DNA of 64,000 bases. It comes from Candidatus Tumulicola sp. Lineage in GTDB: Bacteria > Vulcanimicrobiota > Vulcanimicrobiia > Vulcanimicrobiales > Vulcanimicrobiaceae. A program made the translations under genes and the position numbers. Where the stretch lies: assembly GCA_036490475.1 (NCBI GenBank), contig DASXDT010000006.1:558001-622000 (forward strand), given 5' to 3'. Below are positions 24,711 through 38,738 of the stretch, piece by piece. Positions within the stretch are counted from its first letter, which is position 1, and the number at the start of each line of letters is the position of its first letter. The notes under the pieces are model-generated. The model saw nothing but the letters and a program-made list of their open reading frames with translations, searched no databases and was not told the DNA's origin.

Positions 24711-25298
24711 ATGAAGAGGGCCTTGATGACACTCCCGATCGCGGTGCTGGTCGCGTTGCATGGAACGCCGGCCGCGCTCGGCCAGACGCTCGCCCCAAAC
24801 CGGCCTGCAGTCTCGCAGCGAGACGGCAGCCACGACTTCGACTGGCTCGCGGGCAAATGGCACATGACGTTTAAACGGCTCCGCAAGCCGCTCACCGGAT
24901 CGCACGATTGGTATTCGTTCGAAGGGTCCGTTGAGAATCGATCGCTCTGGAACGGAGGCGGCAACTTCGAATCTGGCCGCCTCAACAGCCCGCTTGGGGC
25001 GATCGATTTCGCGACGTTACGTTTGTACGATGCAACGAAGCGGGCGTGGAGCATTTATTGGGTGACGGCCAAAAACGGCCTCGGCCTGCCACCGGAGGTT
25101 GGATCGTTCGACGAGCACGGCGTTGGAAAGTTCTATTGCTGGAACGATTCCTACGAAGGACGCCCGATCGCAAGCCGTTACATATGGACGCCGGTCGATG
25201 CCCCAAAGCATTATCACTTCGAACAAGCATTTTCCACCGATGGCGGCAAGACGTGGGAAGTGAATTGGATTTCGGACGTGTACCGAACGTCCGACTAG
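24711..25298 (+). CDS. secreted DUF1579-like protein
   Basis: A 195-residue protein with a signal peptide (MKRALMTLPIAVLVALHGTPAALG). The mature part opens with HDFDWLAGKWHMTFKRL, typical of DUF1579/lipocalin-like domains, and continues with strands such as NRSLWNGGGNFE, ATLRLYDATKRAWSIYWV and KFYCWNDSYEGRPIASRYIW. It is probably a small ligand-binding barrel outside the membrane. It is divergent from a WYL regulator, with an inverted-repeat operator in between, and is likely its main target. The 3' end meets the ligA stop 3 nt away. Confidence 0.7.
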   Translation: MKRALMTLPIAVLVALHGTPAALGQTLAPNRPAVSQRDGSHDFDWLAGKWHMTFKRLRKPLTGSHDWYSFEGSVENRSLWNGGGNFESGRLNSPLGAIDFATLRLYDATKRAWSIYWVTAKNGLGLPPEVGSFDEHGVGKFYCWNDSYEGRPIASRYIWTPVDAPKHYHFEQAFSTDGGKTWEVNWISDVYRTSD

Positions 25299-25301
25299 TG
25301 T

Positions 25302-30277
<4,976 letters not shown>

Positions 30278-30292
30278 AACTCTACCGAAACC

Positions 30293-31015
30293 TCAGGGGT
30301 AGGCCTGAAGGATGCGCCCCGCTTCTTCAATTGTCGAGCACTCCGCGTCGGGCGGCCGGACGCCCGCGGGCAAGGGCTCGTTCCGTACGTTCAGCCAGAT
30401 GGTCGCCAGCCCGGCCTCGAGCGCTCCGGACATATCGCGGTCGTACCGATCTCCCACCATTGCCGCGTGCGCGGGCGCAGTTTCCAGCGTGCGGCACGCG
30501 TGCGCGAACAACAGCGGGTCGGGCTTGACCATGCCGACTTCGTCGGCGATGAAAATCGCATCGAAGAACTCGCCCAAACGCAGCAGCTCGATCTTCTCTC
30601 GATGCGTTTCCGAAAAGCCGTTCGTGACCAGACCCAGGCGGCGGCCTCGGCCGCGCTCGGCGGCCAAGACGGCGGCCGTCTGCGGAAACGGAACGTAGCG
30701 CTTCTTTCGATAGTCGTGATATCGTTCGGCCGACCGCAACGCCAATGCGGGGTCGGCGATGCCGACCCGGTCGAGCGCGTTGCGCCACAACCGCCGTCGC
30801 ACGCCTTCCATCGTCTCTTCCAACGCATCGGGGGAAAGGCGGTGCCAGAAACCCTCGGCTTCGGCCACGTAGGCCGCCGTCAGCGCGACGGCGTCGATGC
30901 CGCGCTCGACCGCGATCTCGCGCGCGACCTCTTCGGCGGCATCGCGGTATGCGAACGTATCGTCGTGCAGCGTGTCATCGAGGTCGAACAGCACGGCACC
31001 TAAGCGCCGCGTCAT
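30293..31015 (-). CDS. HAD-superfamily hydrolase
   Basis: A 240-residue phosphatase-like protein. Motif I is LFDLDDTLHDD (nucleophile Asp and general acid Asp), motif II lies in LGLVTNGFS, motif III is the Lys of GMVKPDP, and motif IV is MVGDRYDRDMSGA. A helical C1-type cap of about 90 residues sits between motifs I and II, as in phosphoglycolate phosphatase or pyrimidine 5'-nucleotidase types. The substrate cannot be told. It overlaps the GH38 mannosidase stop by ATGA and precedes uvrA by 15 nt. Confidence 0.88.
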   Translation of the reverse strand: MTRRLGAVLFDLDDTLHDDTFAYRDAAEEVAREIAVERGIDAVALTAAYVAEAEGFWHRLSPDALEETMEGVRRRLWRNALDRVGIADPALALRSAERYHDYRKKRYVPFPQTAAVLAAERGRGRRLGLVTNGFSETHREKIELLRLGEFFDAIFIADEVGMVKPDPLLFAHACRTLETAPAHAAMVGDRYDRDMSGALEAGLATIWLNVRNEPLPAGVRPPDAECSTIEEAGRILQAYP

Positions 31016-33474
31016 CGAAAGCGCACCCGAAACGACCGCAACGCATATGCTCCGACCGTCCCCACGATCGCTTCGGCGTCAATACCTGCGGTTTCATCCA
31101 GCGGTCGCTCTAATGCGTCGACCGCGACAGCAGAACGCATGCGGGCGCCGCAGCGCAAACGCATCTCGCGAGAAACGCCGTCGCATTCACGCACGCGAAC
31201 CACCACGCCGTCCCCGTCCTCGGCCGGCTTACACGCTACGACGACGATCGATTCATCGTCGGAATCGAACAGCGGCACGCCGGAAAGGCGTGCGAACCGC
31301 CTCCACACTGCTTCGAGGGCGCCAAGGCTGGCATTCCGCGTTGGAGCGACGGCCCACGTGAGGAGGTGCTCGCCGCGATCGGCATCGGGGTCGGGCCATA
31401 CCGTGCCGCGTAGGAGCGAGTGACCGAGCAACATTGTTTCGTTCTTCTCCATTCGGCCGCTCCAGCCGTATGTGTCGAGTGCAAACGACGCAAAGCCGTC
31501 CCCTCGCTCGTCGCACACATAGGCGAAGCGTTGGCCCGGCACCTCAAACCGCGCGCGCTCGGCTGGTGTCTCGAACCGCGTGCTACGCCGAACCACCCCA
31601 TGCGGCGCACCGTAGATCGCTTCGGACGTGGCGACGTCGAGATCGTGCTCGACCCGCAGCAGCCGGCGGCGCTCGTGCCAATCGATCGCCATCTCGACGC
31701 GCACGAACGGATCGCCCTCATGTAACGATACGCGCATCGTGGCGTGCGACGAACGCCCAGCGTCGAGCCGAATTTCTAACGCCCCATCGACGATCGCGGC
31801 TTCGTGCGCCTTGAGCGGTCGCGCCGAATTCCAATAGCCGGCGTCGACGTTCCAGGCTTCCCATTTACGCGGACGATCGCGATAGATCGTCGGCACGTTG
31901 GCGTGCCGTATGACGTTGCGGCCGCCGGTGACATGCGCATCGACCAGCGCACCCGCCGGCGTCACGGTTGCGGAGAGCGACGCGTGCTCGAAGACATAAT
32001 TGGAGCCGTCACGCCGCACGGCGCACACCTTCGGCTCGAGTGCGGGCCGGGCGCGAGGAAGCATCGCGCGCAGCGCGGTTTCGGCGCTATCGAGCAACGC
32101 TTCGGCGCCCGCGTAACCGGCGCGCGCGTCGACATACACTTCCGGTATCGACGTGCCGGGCAACACGTCGTGGAACTGATTGCGAAGCGCGATCTCCCAA
32201 ACGGCGTTCGTTGCCGCGACGATGCGCTCGATCGCGGCTTGCGGGACGCCTAACGCGACACACCAGGCCGCGGCAGTTTCGATTTCACCGAGCTGCCGTT
32301 CGAGACGTGCGTTTGCAGCCTTGACGTCGCGGTGGGTCGTGAAAACGCCCCGGTGATATTCCAGATACAATTCGTCGTCGTGAACGGCGAGTTGTTCGCG
32401 ATCTGCGGCCAGACGTTCGAACCATACGCGCGGCCGTTCCCAGCGACCAACGGCCGGCGCCTCGTTGAGTTCCTTGGCGGTCGGTCCACCGCCGCCATCG
32501 CCATATCCGACGACTAGCGGCTCGTTGCGTTCGCGCGCGGCGGCGACGCGCCACGGCGCAAAACCGCCGTCCATGCCGCGTAGCGAGGCTGCGACGACTT
32601 CGGAGCCGTCGGGCCCGCGCCACCGAAACTGGCGTAACGGAAATTCGGTGGTATCGTTCCAGTACAGCTTGGTCGTCGCAAAATACGGTACGCCCGCGTG
32701 GGCAAGAAGCGTCGGAAGCGTGCGCGCGAAACCAAACGTGTCGGGCAGCCACGCAATGGTTGGAGACGTACCGAAATGTTCGCGACAATATCGATTTGCG
32801 AACAGGAGCTGGCGTAGCAGCGATTCGCCGGACGGAATATTGCAATCCGGCTCGACCCACATGGCCGCAATATCGGGGTCGAAACGACCGCGCACGGCGA
32901 GTTCGCGAACGCGCGCAAACAGTTCTATGTCGGCTTCTCGCACGTAGTCGTACAACTGCGGTTGGCTTTGCGCGAATACGAAGGTTTCGTCGCGTTCGAG
33001 CAGCGCGACGGCCGTCGCGAAGGTGCGCATCGCCTTACGACGCGTCGCGTCGAAGCTCCACAACCACGCAACGTCGAGATGGCTATGCCCCCACAAACGC
33101 AACGGATCGGAAGACTCGGGCTGACGCGCAAGGTCAGCGGTCGGTACCAGCGTGGCATGTTGCGGAGGCGCGGGCGCGGCGTGACCGAGCATCCAGCTCC
33201 ACTTTAGGCCGGGACCGGCCGGCAAACCGTTATTCGGTAACGAGCGGCGCTCGACCTCAAGCAGTAACGCGCGTTCTCGCTCGCACGCCTCGATATCCAG
33301 CGACGAATGCTCGCGATCGAACGCACCCCGTGCGATGCCGTCGATGCGAATCAATGCGCCGGCCGGGGCTTCGCAGTGCAGCGCGCGTGCGTCCGCGAAG
33401 GCGGGAAGTCGCGTTTCGATAAGCGCAACGGCCGCATCGCCGCCGGCGTCGGCCAGACGCAAGCGCGAAATCAC
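31012..33474 (-). CDS. GH38 alpha-mannosidase
   Basis: An 820-residue retaining alpha-mannosidase. The catalytic barrel starts near residue 125 with WGHSHLDVAWLWSFDA, giving zinc ligands in HSHLD (His132, Asp134). The block MWVEPDCNIPSGESLLRQLL follows, then AWLPDTFGF with the nucleophile Asp245, and a helical middle domain with LRNQFHDVLPGTSIPEV. The C-terminal beta-sandwich is present. At 820 residues it is shorter than the roughly 1000-residue bacterial forms, with most of the loss in the N-terminal domain. There is no signal peptide, so it is cytosolic. The GTG start overlaps the DUF4239 stop. It sits between uvrB and uvrA in one tightly packed run. Confidence 0.93.
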   Translation of the reverse strand: MISRLRLADAGGDAAVALIETRLPAFADARALHCEAPAGALIRIDGIARGAFDREHSSLDIEACERERALLLEVERRSLPNNGLPAGPGLKWSWMLGHAAPAPPQHATLVPTADLARQPESSDPLRLWGHSHLDVAWLWSFDATRRKAMRTFATAVALLERDETFVFAQSQPQLYDYVREADIELFARVRELAVRGRFDPDIAAMWVEPDCNIPSGESLLRQLLFANRYCREHFGTSPTIAWLPDTFGFARTLPTLLAHAGVPYFATTKLYWNDTTEFPLRQFRWRGPDGSEVVAASLRGMDGGFAPWRVAAARERNEPLVVGYGDGGGGPTAKELNEAPAVGRWERPRVWFERLAADREQLAVHDDELYLEYHRGVFTTHRDVKAANARLERQLGEIETAAAWCVALGVPQAAIERIVAATNAVWEIALRNQFHDVLPGTSIPEVYVDARAGYAGAEALLDSAETALRAMLPRARPALEPKVCAVRRDGSNYVFEHASLSATVTPAGALVDAHVTGGRNVIRHANVPTIYRDRPRKWEAWNVDAGYWNSARPLKAHEAAIVDGALEIRLDAGRSSHATMRVSLHEGDPFVRVEMAIDWHERRRLLRVEHDLDVATSEAIYGAPHGVVRRSTRFETPAERARFEVPGQRFAYVCDERGDGFASFALDTYGWSGRMEKNETMLLGHSLLRGTVWPDPDADRGEHLLTWAVAPTRNASLGALEAVWRRFARLSGVPLFDSDDESIVVVACKPAEDGDGVVVRVRECDGVSREMRLRCGARMRSAVAVDALERPLDETAGIDAEAIVGTVGAYALRSFRVRFR

Positions 33475-34256
33475 GGAACGGTCGGCAAATGCCGCAGCAA
33501 CATCAGCCAGCCGTCCGACGAAATGCGTACGGACCCGCCGAAGGGCCGGTCGAACTCCGCAATCACGATGAATAGAATTCCGATCAGCCCCGCTAAAATT
33601 GCCGTCATCACGAGCTGCGCCCCACTATTTTCGACGCCAAAAAGAAACGCGAATGCGAGCACGGCTAGCGCGCCGGCAACCAAGGCAAACCACAGCACCA
33701 ACGGAACCGATGGACCCGATTCGTAGACGCGCGACCGCCGCGCATCGAATAACCGCTCTAACTGCGTCATCGCCATCTGCTGTACGTTGGACTCACCCAG
33801 CGACGCGGGCTTGAACCTGTCGATGTGCTGCCCGATATCCTCGAGGTGCGGCATGTCGCGTTGCACGGAGAGTCCTTTGCGCATTTGCGGCCACTCGGTT
33901 CGCAGCACGCTATGCGCGTACCCAAGCAGTTGGGAACGTATGTGTCCGCGCAGCGGTTCGGGCACGCCGCCCACCGTGCGGTACAGGTCCGAAACGGCGG
34001 CGATTTCCGTTTCGACGTTAGACAACGTCGCGTCATACTTTTCCCAGACGACGATGACGACGAAGCCGAGCACGACCGCATAAATGACCCCGACCGCGGA
34101 AAACAAGAACCCAGCCACGTCGTTGTGCTTGCGTAGAACCTCGCTACTAAAGCGCCGCCGCCACAGCGCATGCAGCCCGACGCAGAACGCCGCGATGACG
34201 ACGACGATGAGGAGCTCGCCGATGACTTGTGACACGTGCATCGTCGTATGCGTCAC
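33471..34256 (-). CDS. DUF4239 membrane protein
   Basis: A 261-residue protein with two N-terminal transmembrane helices (IGELLIVVVIAAFCVGLHALW and VAGFLFSAVGVIYAVVLGFVVIVVW), a soluble middle part containing ETEIAAVSDLYRTVGGVPEP, and two C-terminal helices around LVLWFALVAGALAVLAFAFLFG. This matches DUF4239 (bestrophin-like) proteins of unknown function. The start is GTG at 34256 with a GAGGAG Shine-Dalgarno; an ATG five codons later is possible. It lies 25 nt after uvrB and overlaps the mannosidase start (GTGA). Confidence 0.85.
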   Translation of the reverse strand: MTHTTMHVSQVIGELLIVVVIAAFCVGLHALWRRRFSSEVLRKHNDVAGFLFSAVGVIYAVVLGFVVIVVWEKYDATLSNVETEIAAVSDLYRTVGGVPEPLRGHIRSQLLGYAHSVLRTEWPQMRKGLSVQRDMPHLEDIGQHIDRFKPASLGESNVQQMAMTQLERLFDARRSRVYESGPSVPLVLWFALVAGALAVLAFAFLFGVENSGAQLVMTAILAGLIGILFIVIAEFDRPFGGSVRISSDGWLMLLRHLPTVP

Positions 34257-34281
34257 GATAGGCGAACTCCTCGCCGGAGTG

Positions 34282-36327
34282 TCAGCCGCCGACTAATTCT
34301 TGCAGCGCACGATCGAAAATCTTGGGCGCTTTACCCGCAAAGAGAAGCCCTTCGTTGCCGCCGATCTGCTTGCGCAGCTCGACCAGTTCGTCCCGCAGTG
34401 CCGCCGCCTTCTCGAACTCGAGGTTGGCGGCTAACTCCCGCATCCGCCGGTCCAGGTCGGCGGCGGTCTTCAAGGCGATCTCGCGCGGCAGCTTGTCGTA
34501 CTTGAACTTCTCGGTGTTTTCGCGGGTGGCGCCGACCATCCCAAGGATGTCGCGCACTTCCTTGCGGATCGAGCGCGGCTCGATGCCGTGCTCGGTGTTG
34601 AAGGCCACTTGCAACTCCCGGCGCCGCTTCGTCTCGCCGATGGCCCGCGCCATCGACTCGGTCATCACATCCGCGTACATAATCACCTTGCCCTCGACGT
34701 GACGGGCGGCACGTCCGATCGTCTGAATCAGCGAGGTTCCGCTGCGCAGATACCCTTCCTTGTCGGCATCCAAGATGCCAACCATCGACACCTCGGGCAA
34801 GTCTAGCCCCTCGCGCAGCAAATTGATTCCGACCAGCACGTCGAACGTACCGATACGCAGATCGCGAAGGATCGCCACGCGCTCGAGCGTGTCGATTTCG
34901 CTGTGCAGATAGCGCGCGCGCAATCCCATTTCGAGTAAGAAGTCGGTCAGATCTTCGGCCATCTTTTTGGTGAGCGTCGTCACCAGAACGCGTTCTTGAC
35001 GATCGGAGCGCACGCGAATTTCTTCCATGAGATCGTCGATCTGATTGCGCGTCGGACGCACGTCGACTTCGGGGTCGACCAAACCGGTCGGGCGGATGAT
35101 CATCTCGACGACTTGGCTGCTACGCCCGGTTTCGTACGCTCCCGGCGTCGCCGAAACGTAGATCGCCTGCTTCACATGATCGTCGAACTCTTCATATGTA
35201 AGCGGCCGGTTATCCAACGCACTCGGCAAGCGGAATCCGTGCTCGACCAGCACTTCTTTGCGCGAGCGATCGCCGCCGTACATGCCGCGGACTTGCGGCA
35301 ACGTGACGTGCGACTCGTCGGCGAAAAGAAGCCAGTCTTTGGGGAAAAAGTCGATCAAGCACGACGGCGTCGATCCGGGCTCGCGGCCGGTAAGATGTCG
35401 CGAGTAGTTTTCGATCCCGTTGCAGTAGCCCACCTCGCGCAACATGTCGAGGTCGTAGCGGGTGCGCATCTCCAAACGTTGTGCTTCGAGAAGCTTTCCG
35501 TGCGCCCGAAAATACTTTAAACGATCGGCCAGTTCGGCTTCGATGGAGTCGACGGCGCTCCGCAATTTCTCGTCGGGCGTGATGAAGTGTTTGGCCGGAA
35601 AGATGTGCAATTCGTCTTTGCTCTCGACGTACTCGCCGGTCATGATGTTGACGACGTTGATGGCTTCGATTTCGTCGCCGAAAAATTCGATGCGATGCAC
35701 CAGCTCTTCGTCCACGGCGACGAACTCCAACACGTCGCCGCGAACGCGGAACGTCCCTCGCACGAGGTTGAGGTCGTTGCGACGGTATTGCATATCGATC
35801 AGTTTGCGCAAAAACACATCCCGGTCCAACGAATCGCCGACCCGCACCCGTACCGACATCTCCATATAATCCGAGGGCGACCCTAAACCGAAGATGCAAG
35901 AGACGGATGCGACGATCAGCGTGTCGGGACGCGTCAATAGCGATTGGGTGGCCGAATGACGCAGGCGCTCGATCTCGTCGTTGACCGAACTGTCTTTTTC
36001 GATATAGGTGTCGGTCGATGCGACGTACGCCTCGGGCTGGTAGTAGTCGAAGTACGATACGAAATATTCGACCGCGTTCTTTGGAAAAAAATCGCGGAAC
36101 TCGGCGCACAGCTGGGCGGCCAGGAGCTTGTTGTGGCACAGTACGAGGGTCGGCTTTTGGACGAGCTCGACGGTGCGGGCCATCGCCATCGTCTTACCGC
36201 TGCCGGTCACACCCAGCAGCGTCTGCGTCCGATCGCCGCGCTCGACGCCTTCGGCGAGCGCCTGGGTGGCTTTGGGTTGATCGCCGGCGAGACCGAAGGG
36301 GGCAACCAGCTCGAATCGTTGAGACAT
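34282..36327 (-). CDS. uvrB: UvrABC excinuclease subunit B
   Basis: A roughly 681-residue DNA helicase-like subunit that verifies damage and recruits UvrC. It shows [12 protein letters not shown] (Walker A), the beta-hairpin region [34 protein letters not shown] (DEAD-like box), the helicase motifs [18 protein letters not shown] and [23 protein letters not shown], and a C-terminal UVR domain ([25 protein letters not shown]). The ATG at 36327 is chosen over the GTG two codons earlier. It heads the minus-strand run that also holds uvrA and ligA, and is divergent from prs. Confidence 0.98.
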   Translation of the reverse strand: MSQRFELVAPFGLAGDQPKATQALAEGVERGDRTQTLLGVTGSGKTMAMARTVELVQKPTLVLCHNKLLAAQLCAEFRDFFPKNAVEYFVSYFDYYQPEAYVASTDTYIEKDSSVNDEIERLRHSATQSLLTRPDTLIVASVSCIFGLGSPSDYMEMSVRVRVGDSLDRDVFLRKLIDMQYRRNDLNLVRGTFRVRGDVLEFVAVDEELVHRIEFFGDEIEAINVVNIMTGEYVESKDELHIFPAKHFITPDEKLRSAVDSIEAELADRLKYFRAHGKLLEAQRLEMRTRYDLDMLREVGYCNGIENYSRHLTGREPGSTPSCLIDFFPKDWLLFADESHVTLPQVRGMYGGDRSRKEVLVEHGFRLPSALDNRPLTYEEFDDHVKQAIYVSATPGAYETGRSSQVVEMIIRPTGLVDPEVDVRPTRNQIDDLMEEIRVRSDRQERVLVTTLTKKMAEDLTDFLLEMGLRARYLHSEIDTLERVAILRDLRIGTFDVLVGINLLREGLDLPEVSMVGILDADKEGYLRSGTSLIQTIGRAARHVEGKVIMYADVMTESMARAIGETKRRRELQVAFNTEHGIEPRSIRKEVRDILGMVGATRENTEKFKYDKLPREIALKTAADLDRRMRELAANLEFEKAAALRDELVELRKQIGGNEGLLFAGKAPKIFDRALQELVGG

Positions 36328-36449
36328 TACCACTACTCAACCGCCTCCGGCACCGAACCGATTCAGCTCGGGCGCTCTTCGCGAGGAGCCCGGCCGGGCT
36401 CGCGTGAAAGCCAGCGGTTCGCTGCTGCTCTCGCCCACCGGGGGAGTCC

Positions 36450-37436
36450 GTGAGCCTCACTCCACTCATTTTTAGCGGAACTTCGAATCCGCAACTCGCT
36501 ACAGACATCGCTAGACGTCTGCGGCTCAACGTCGGCAAGGCGCTTGTCGGCGAGTTTCGCAATGCGGAAACCCGGGTCGAAATCGGCGAGAACGTTCGCG
36601 GCGCCGAAGTCTTCGTCGTGCAATCCATCTGCCGCACGCCGCAAGGCAAGAGCGTCAACGACGCGCTGATGGAACTGCTCCTGATGATCGACGCATTACG
36701 CCGGGCATCCGCCGCGCGGATCACCTCGGTCATACCGTATTACGGGTATGCGAAGCAAGACAAAAAAACCAAAGGTCGCGAGCCGATCTCGGCCAAGGTC
36801 GTGGCCAACCTGCTCAAGGTGACCGGCTCGAAGCGCATCGTGACGATGGACTTGCACGCCGCGCAGATTCAAGGCTTTTTCGATATCCCGGTCGACAACT
36901 TGGTGGCGACGCCGGTGCTCTGCGAATACCTCAAGAAGCAAGGACTGTGCGATGGAAACGTCACGATCGTCTCGCCCGATGCGGGCGGCGTGCATCGCGC
37001 CGAAATCTTCGCAAAGCGCCTGAACTCCTCGCTGGCGATCGTCTTTAAGCGCCGTCCGGAACCAGACGTTTCGGAAGTCACCGACATCGTCGGCGATGTC
37101 GCCGGACGCGCTGCGGTGATCGTCGACGACATGATTTCCACCGGCGGCACGCTCGCGAAGGCGGCCGAAGCGATTAAAGCCCGCGGCGCGACCCGCGTGT
37201 TTACGGTAGCGACGCACGGTATCTTCGCCGGCGAAGCGGTCGACGTACTCGAACGATCGGACATCGAGAAAGTGATCGTCACCGATACGGTTCCGTTCGC
37301 GAACGTTCCGGAGCATCCAAAGTTCGTTCAACTATCGATCGCGCAGACGTTTGCCGATGCGATCAACCGGATTACCACCAACCGCTCGGTGTCCGAGCTC
37401 TTCGGCGACGATCAACCGTTGCCGCCGGCTGCCTGA
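36450..37436 (+). CDS. prs: ribose-phosphate pyrophosphokinase
   Basis: A 328-residue PRPP synthase, the entry to purine, pyrimidine, histidine and NAD synthesis. The blocks LIFSGTSNPQLATDIA, VFVVQSICRTPQGKSVNDALMELLLMIDA, IPYYGYAKQDKK, MDLHAAQIQGFFDIPVDNL, SPDAGGVHRAEIFAKRL and the PRPP-binding VIVDDMISTGGTL are all intact. The GTG start follows a GGGGGAG Shine-Dalgarno. It leads a plus-strand group with rplY and pth, a common bacterial arrangement. Confidence 0.97.
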   Translation: MSLTPLIFSGTSNPQLATDIARRLRLNVGKALVGEFRNAETRVEIGENVRGAEVFVVQSICRTPQGKSVNDALMELLLMIDALRRASAARITSVIPYYGYAKQDKKTKGREPISAKVVANLLKVTGSKRIVTMDLHAAQIQGFFDIPVDNLVATPVLCEYLKKQGLCDGNVTIVSPDAGGVHRAEIFAKRLNSSLAIVFKRRPEPDVSEVTDIVGDVAGRAAVIVDDMISTGGTLAKAAEAIKARGATRVFTVATHGIFAGEAVDVLERSDIEKVIVTDTVPFANVPEHPKFVQLSIAQTFADAINRITTNRSVSELFGDDQPLPPAA

Positions 37437-37487
37437 GCGCACGGCGCAAAACTTTTACCCGTCTAGAAAGCAGAGGATTTACACAAC

Positions 37488-38132
37488 GTGGCGACCGCAG
37501 ATTTCAACCTCTCCGTCGAAAAGCGCGTAAAGCCCGGCACGACCGGCTCGAACGCGCTACGCCGGCACGGCAAAATTCCCGCCGTTCTCTATGGGCACGG
37601 GTCGCAACCCGAATCCATCGCGATCGACGCGAAAGCCTTCGCAGAACTTTTGCACCACGGCGCGCGGAATGCGATCGTGACGCTCAAGCCGGACGGCGGT
37701 CCCAACGAAACGGCCCTCGTTCGCACGATTCAATTTCATCCCGTCAGCCATCGCATTCTGCATGCCGATTTTCAGCGCGTTTCGGCCAACGAAGCGATCG
37801 TTGCGACGCTCGACGTCGTAACCGCGGGCGTCGCGCCGGGCGTCAAGGATTCCGGCGGCGTGATGGACGTCGTCATGCATCAACTGGAGATCCAGGGGCC
37901 GGCCAGCCAAATTCCCGAGCATCTCGAAGCTGACGTATCGAAGCTAGGCCTGTACGAGCACGTGACCGCCGGCGACATCAAGCTACCCGAAGGCTTCACG
38001 ATGATCACTCCGGCCGACACGATCGTCGTCAGCGTCGAAGCGTCGCGCACCGAGCGTCAGGTTGAGGAAGCCGCGACCGGACCGACCGCAGCGGCCGAGC
38101 CGCAAGTCATCGGCGCTACCGACGAAAAATAG
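37488..38132 (+). CDS. rplY: 50S ribosomal protein L25/general stress protein Ctc
   Basis: A 214-residue long-form (CTC/TL5) bL25 that binds 5S rRNA. The N-terminal domain (about 1-95) has RVKPGTTGSNALRRHGKIPAVLYGHG and FHPVSHRILHADFQRV. The C-terminal beta-domain contains GVKDSGGVMDVVMHQLEIQG and KLGLYEHVTAGDIKLPEG. An alanine/glutamate-rich tail follows. The start is GTG with an AGAGGA Shine-Dalgarno. Its TAG stop is only 3 nt before the presumed CTG start of pth. Confidence 0.95.
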   Translation: MATADFNLSVEKRVKPGTTGSNALRRHGKIPAVLYGHGSQPESIAIDAKAFAELLHHGARNAIVTLKPDGGPNETALVRTIQFHPVSHRILHADFQRVSANEAIVATLDVVTAGVAPGVKDSGGVMDVVMHQLEIQGPASQIPEHLEADVSKLGLYEHVTAGDIKLPEGFTMITPADTIVVSVEASRTERQVEEAATGPTAAAEPQVIGATDEK

Positions 38133-38135
38133 CCT

Positions 38136-38738
38136 CTGACCGATCGCGAATCAATTCGGCTGGTAGCCGGACTCGGGAACCCCGGCAAAGAGTATGCGGC
38201 GACGCGACACAACGCCGGGTTCATGGTCGTCGACGAAGTGGCGCGGCGCTACGCCGTGACGCACTGGAAGAAGAAAGACAGCGCCGAGCAGGCATTCGAT
38301 GCCGCCCGGCGCGTCGTTTTCGTTAAACCGACGTCGTTCATGAACCTGAGCGGAGCGCCGTTGCGGCTCATTTCGTCGTGGTATAAGACGCCGCCGGGCG
38401 GCGTGCTGGTGGTGGTCGACGAAATGGACGTGGCATTCGGAAAACTTCGGATGCGGCCGTTCGGCGGGCACGGCGGTCACAACGGCTTGCGCTCGATCAT
38501 CGCTACCATCGGCGACACGTTTCCGCGCTTGCGGATCGGTGTCGGGCGGCCGAGCTTCGCGTCGGTAGATCACGTGTTATCCCCGTTCGACGCGTCCGAA
38601 CGCGAGCGATTACCCGACGTCGTGGCAGCGGCAGCCGACGCGGTAGACCTGTGGTTGCGAGAAGGGCTCGAAGCTGCGATGCAGTTCGCGAATAACTGGC
38701 AGATAACGCCTACGGACACCCCGCCGGAATGCGATTGA
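38136..38738 (+). CDS. pth: peptidyl-tRNA hydrolase, non-canonical start
   Basis: A complete Pth: LVAGLGNPGKEYAATRHNAGF (catalytic His25), KPTSFMNLSG, DEMDVAFGKLRMRPFGGHGGHNGLRSI and the C-terminal LRIGVGRP. The essential N-terminus lies upstream of the first ATG (38223), which would delete the active-site His. Between the in-frame TAG at 38130 (the rplY stop) and the conserved block there is no ATG, GTG or TTG. The best start is CTG at 38136, with ATT (38154) and CTG (38160) as lesser options. The resulting 200 residues match the family length. Coupling to rplY termination probably drives initiation. Confidence 0.92.
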   Translation: MTDRESIRLVAGLGNPGKEYAATRHNAGFMVVDEVARRYAVTHWKKKDSAEQAFDAARRVVFVKPTSFMNLSGAPLRLISSWYKTPPGGVLVVVDEMDVAFGKLRMRPFGGHGGHNGLRSIIATIGDTFPRLRIGVGRPSFASVDHVLSPFDASERERLPDVVAAAADAVDLWLREGLEAAMQFANNWQITPTDTPPECD

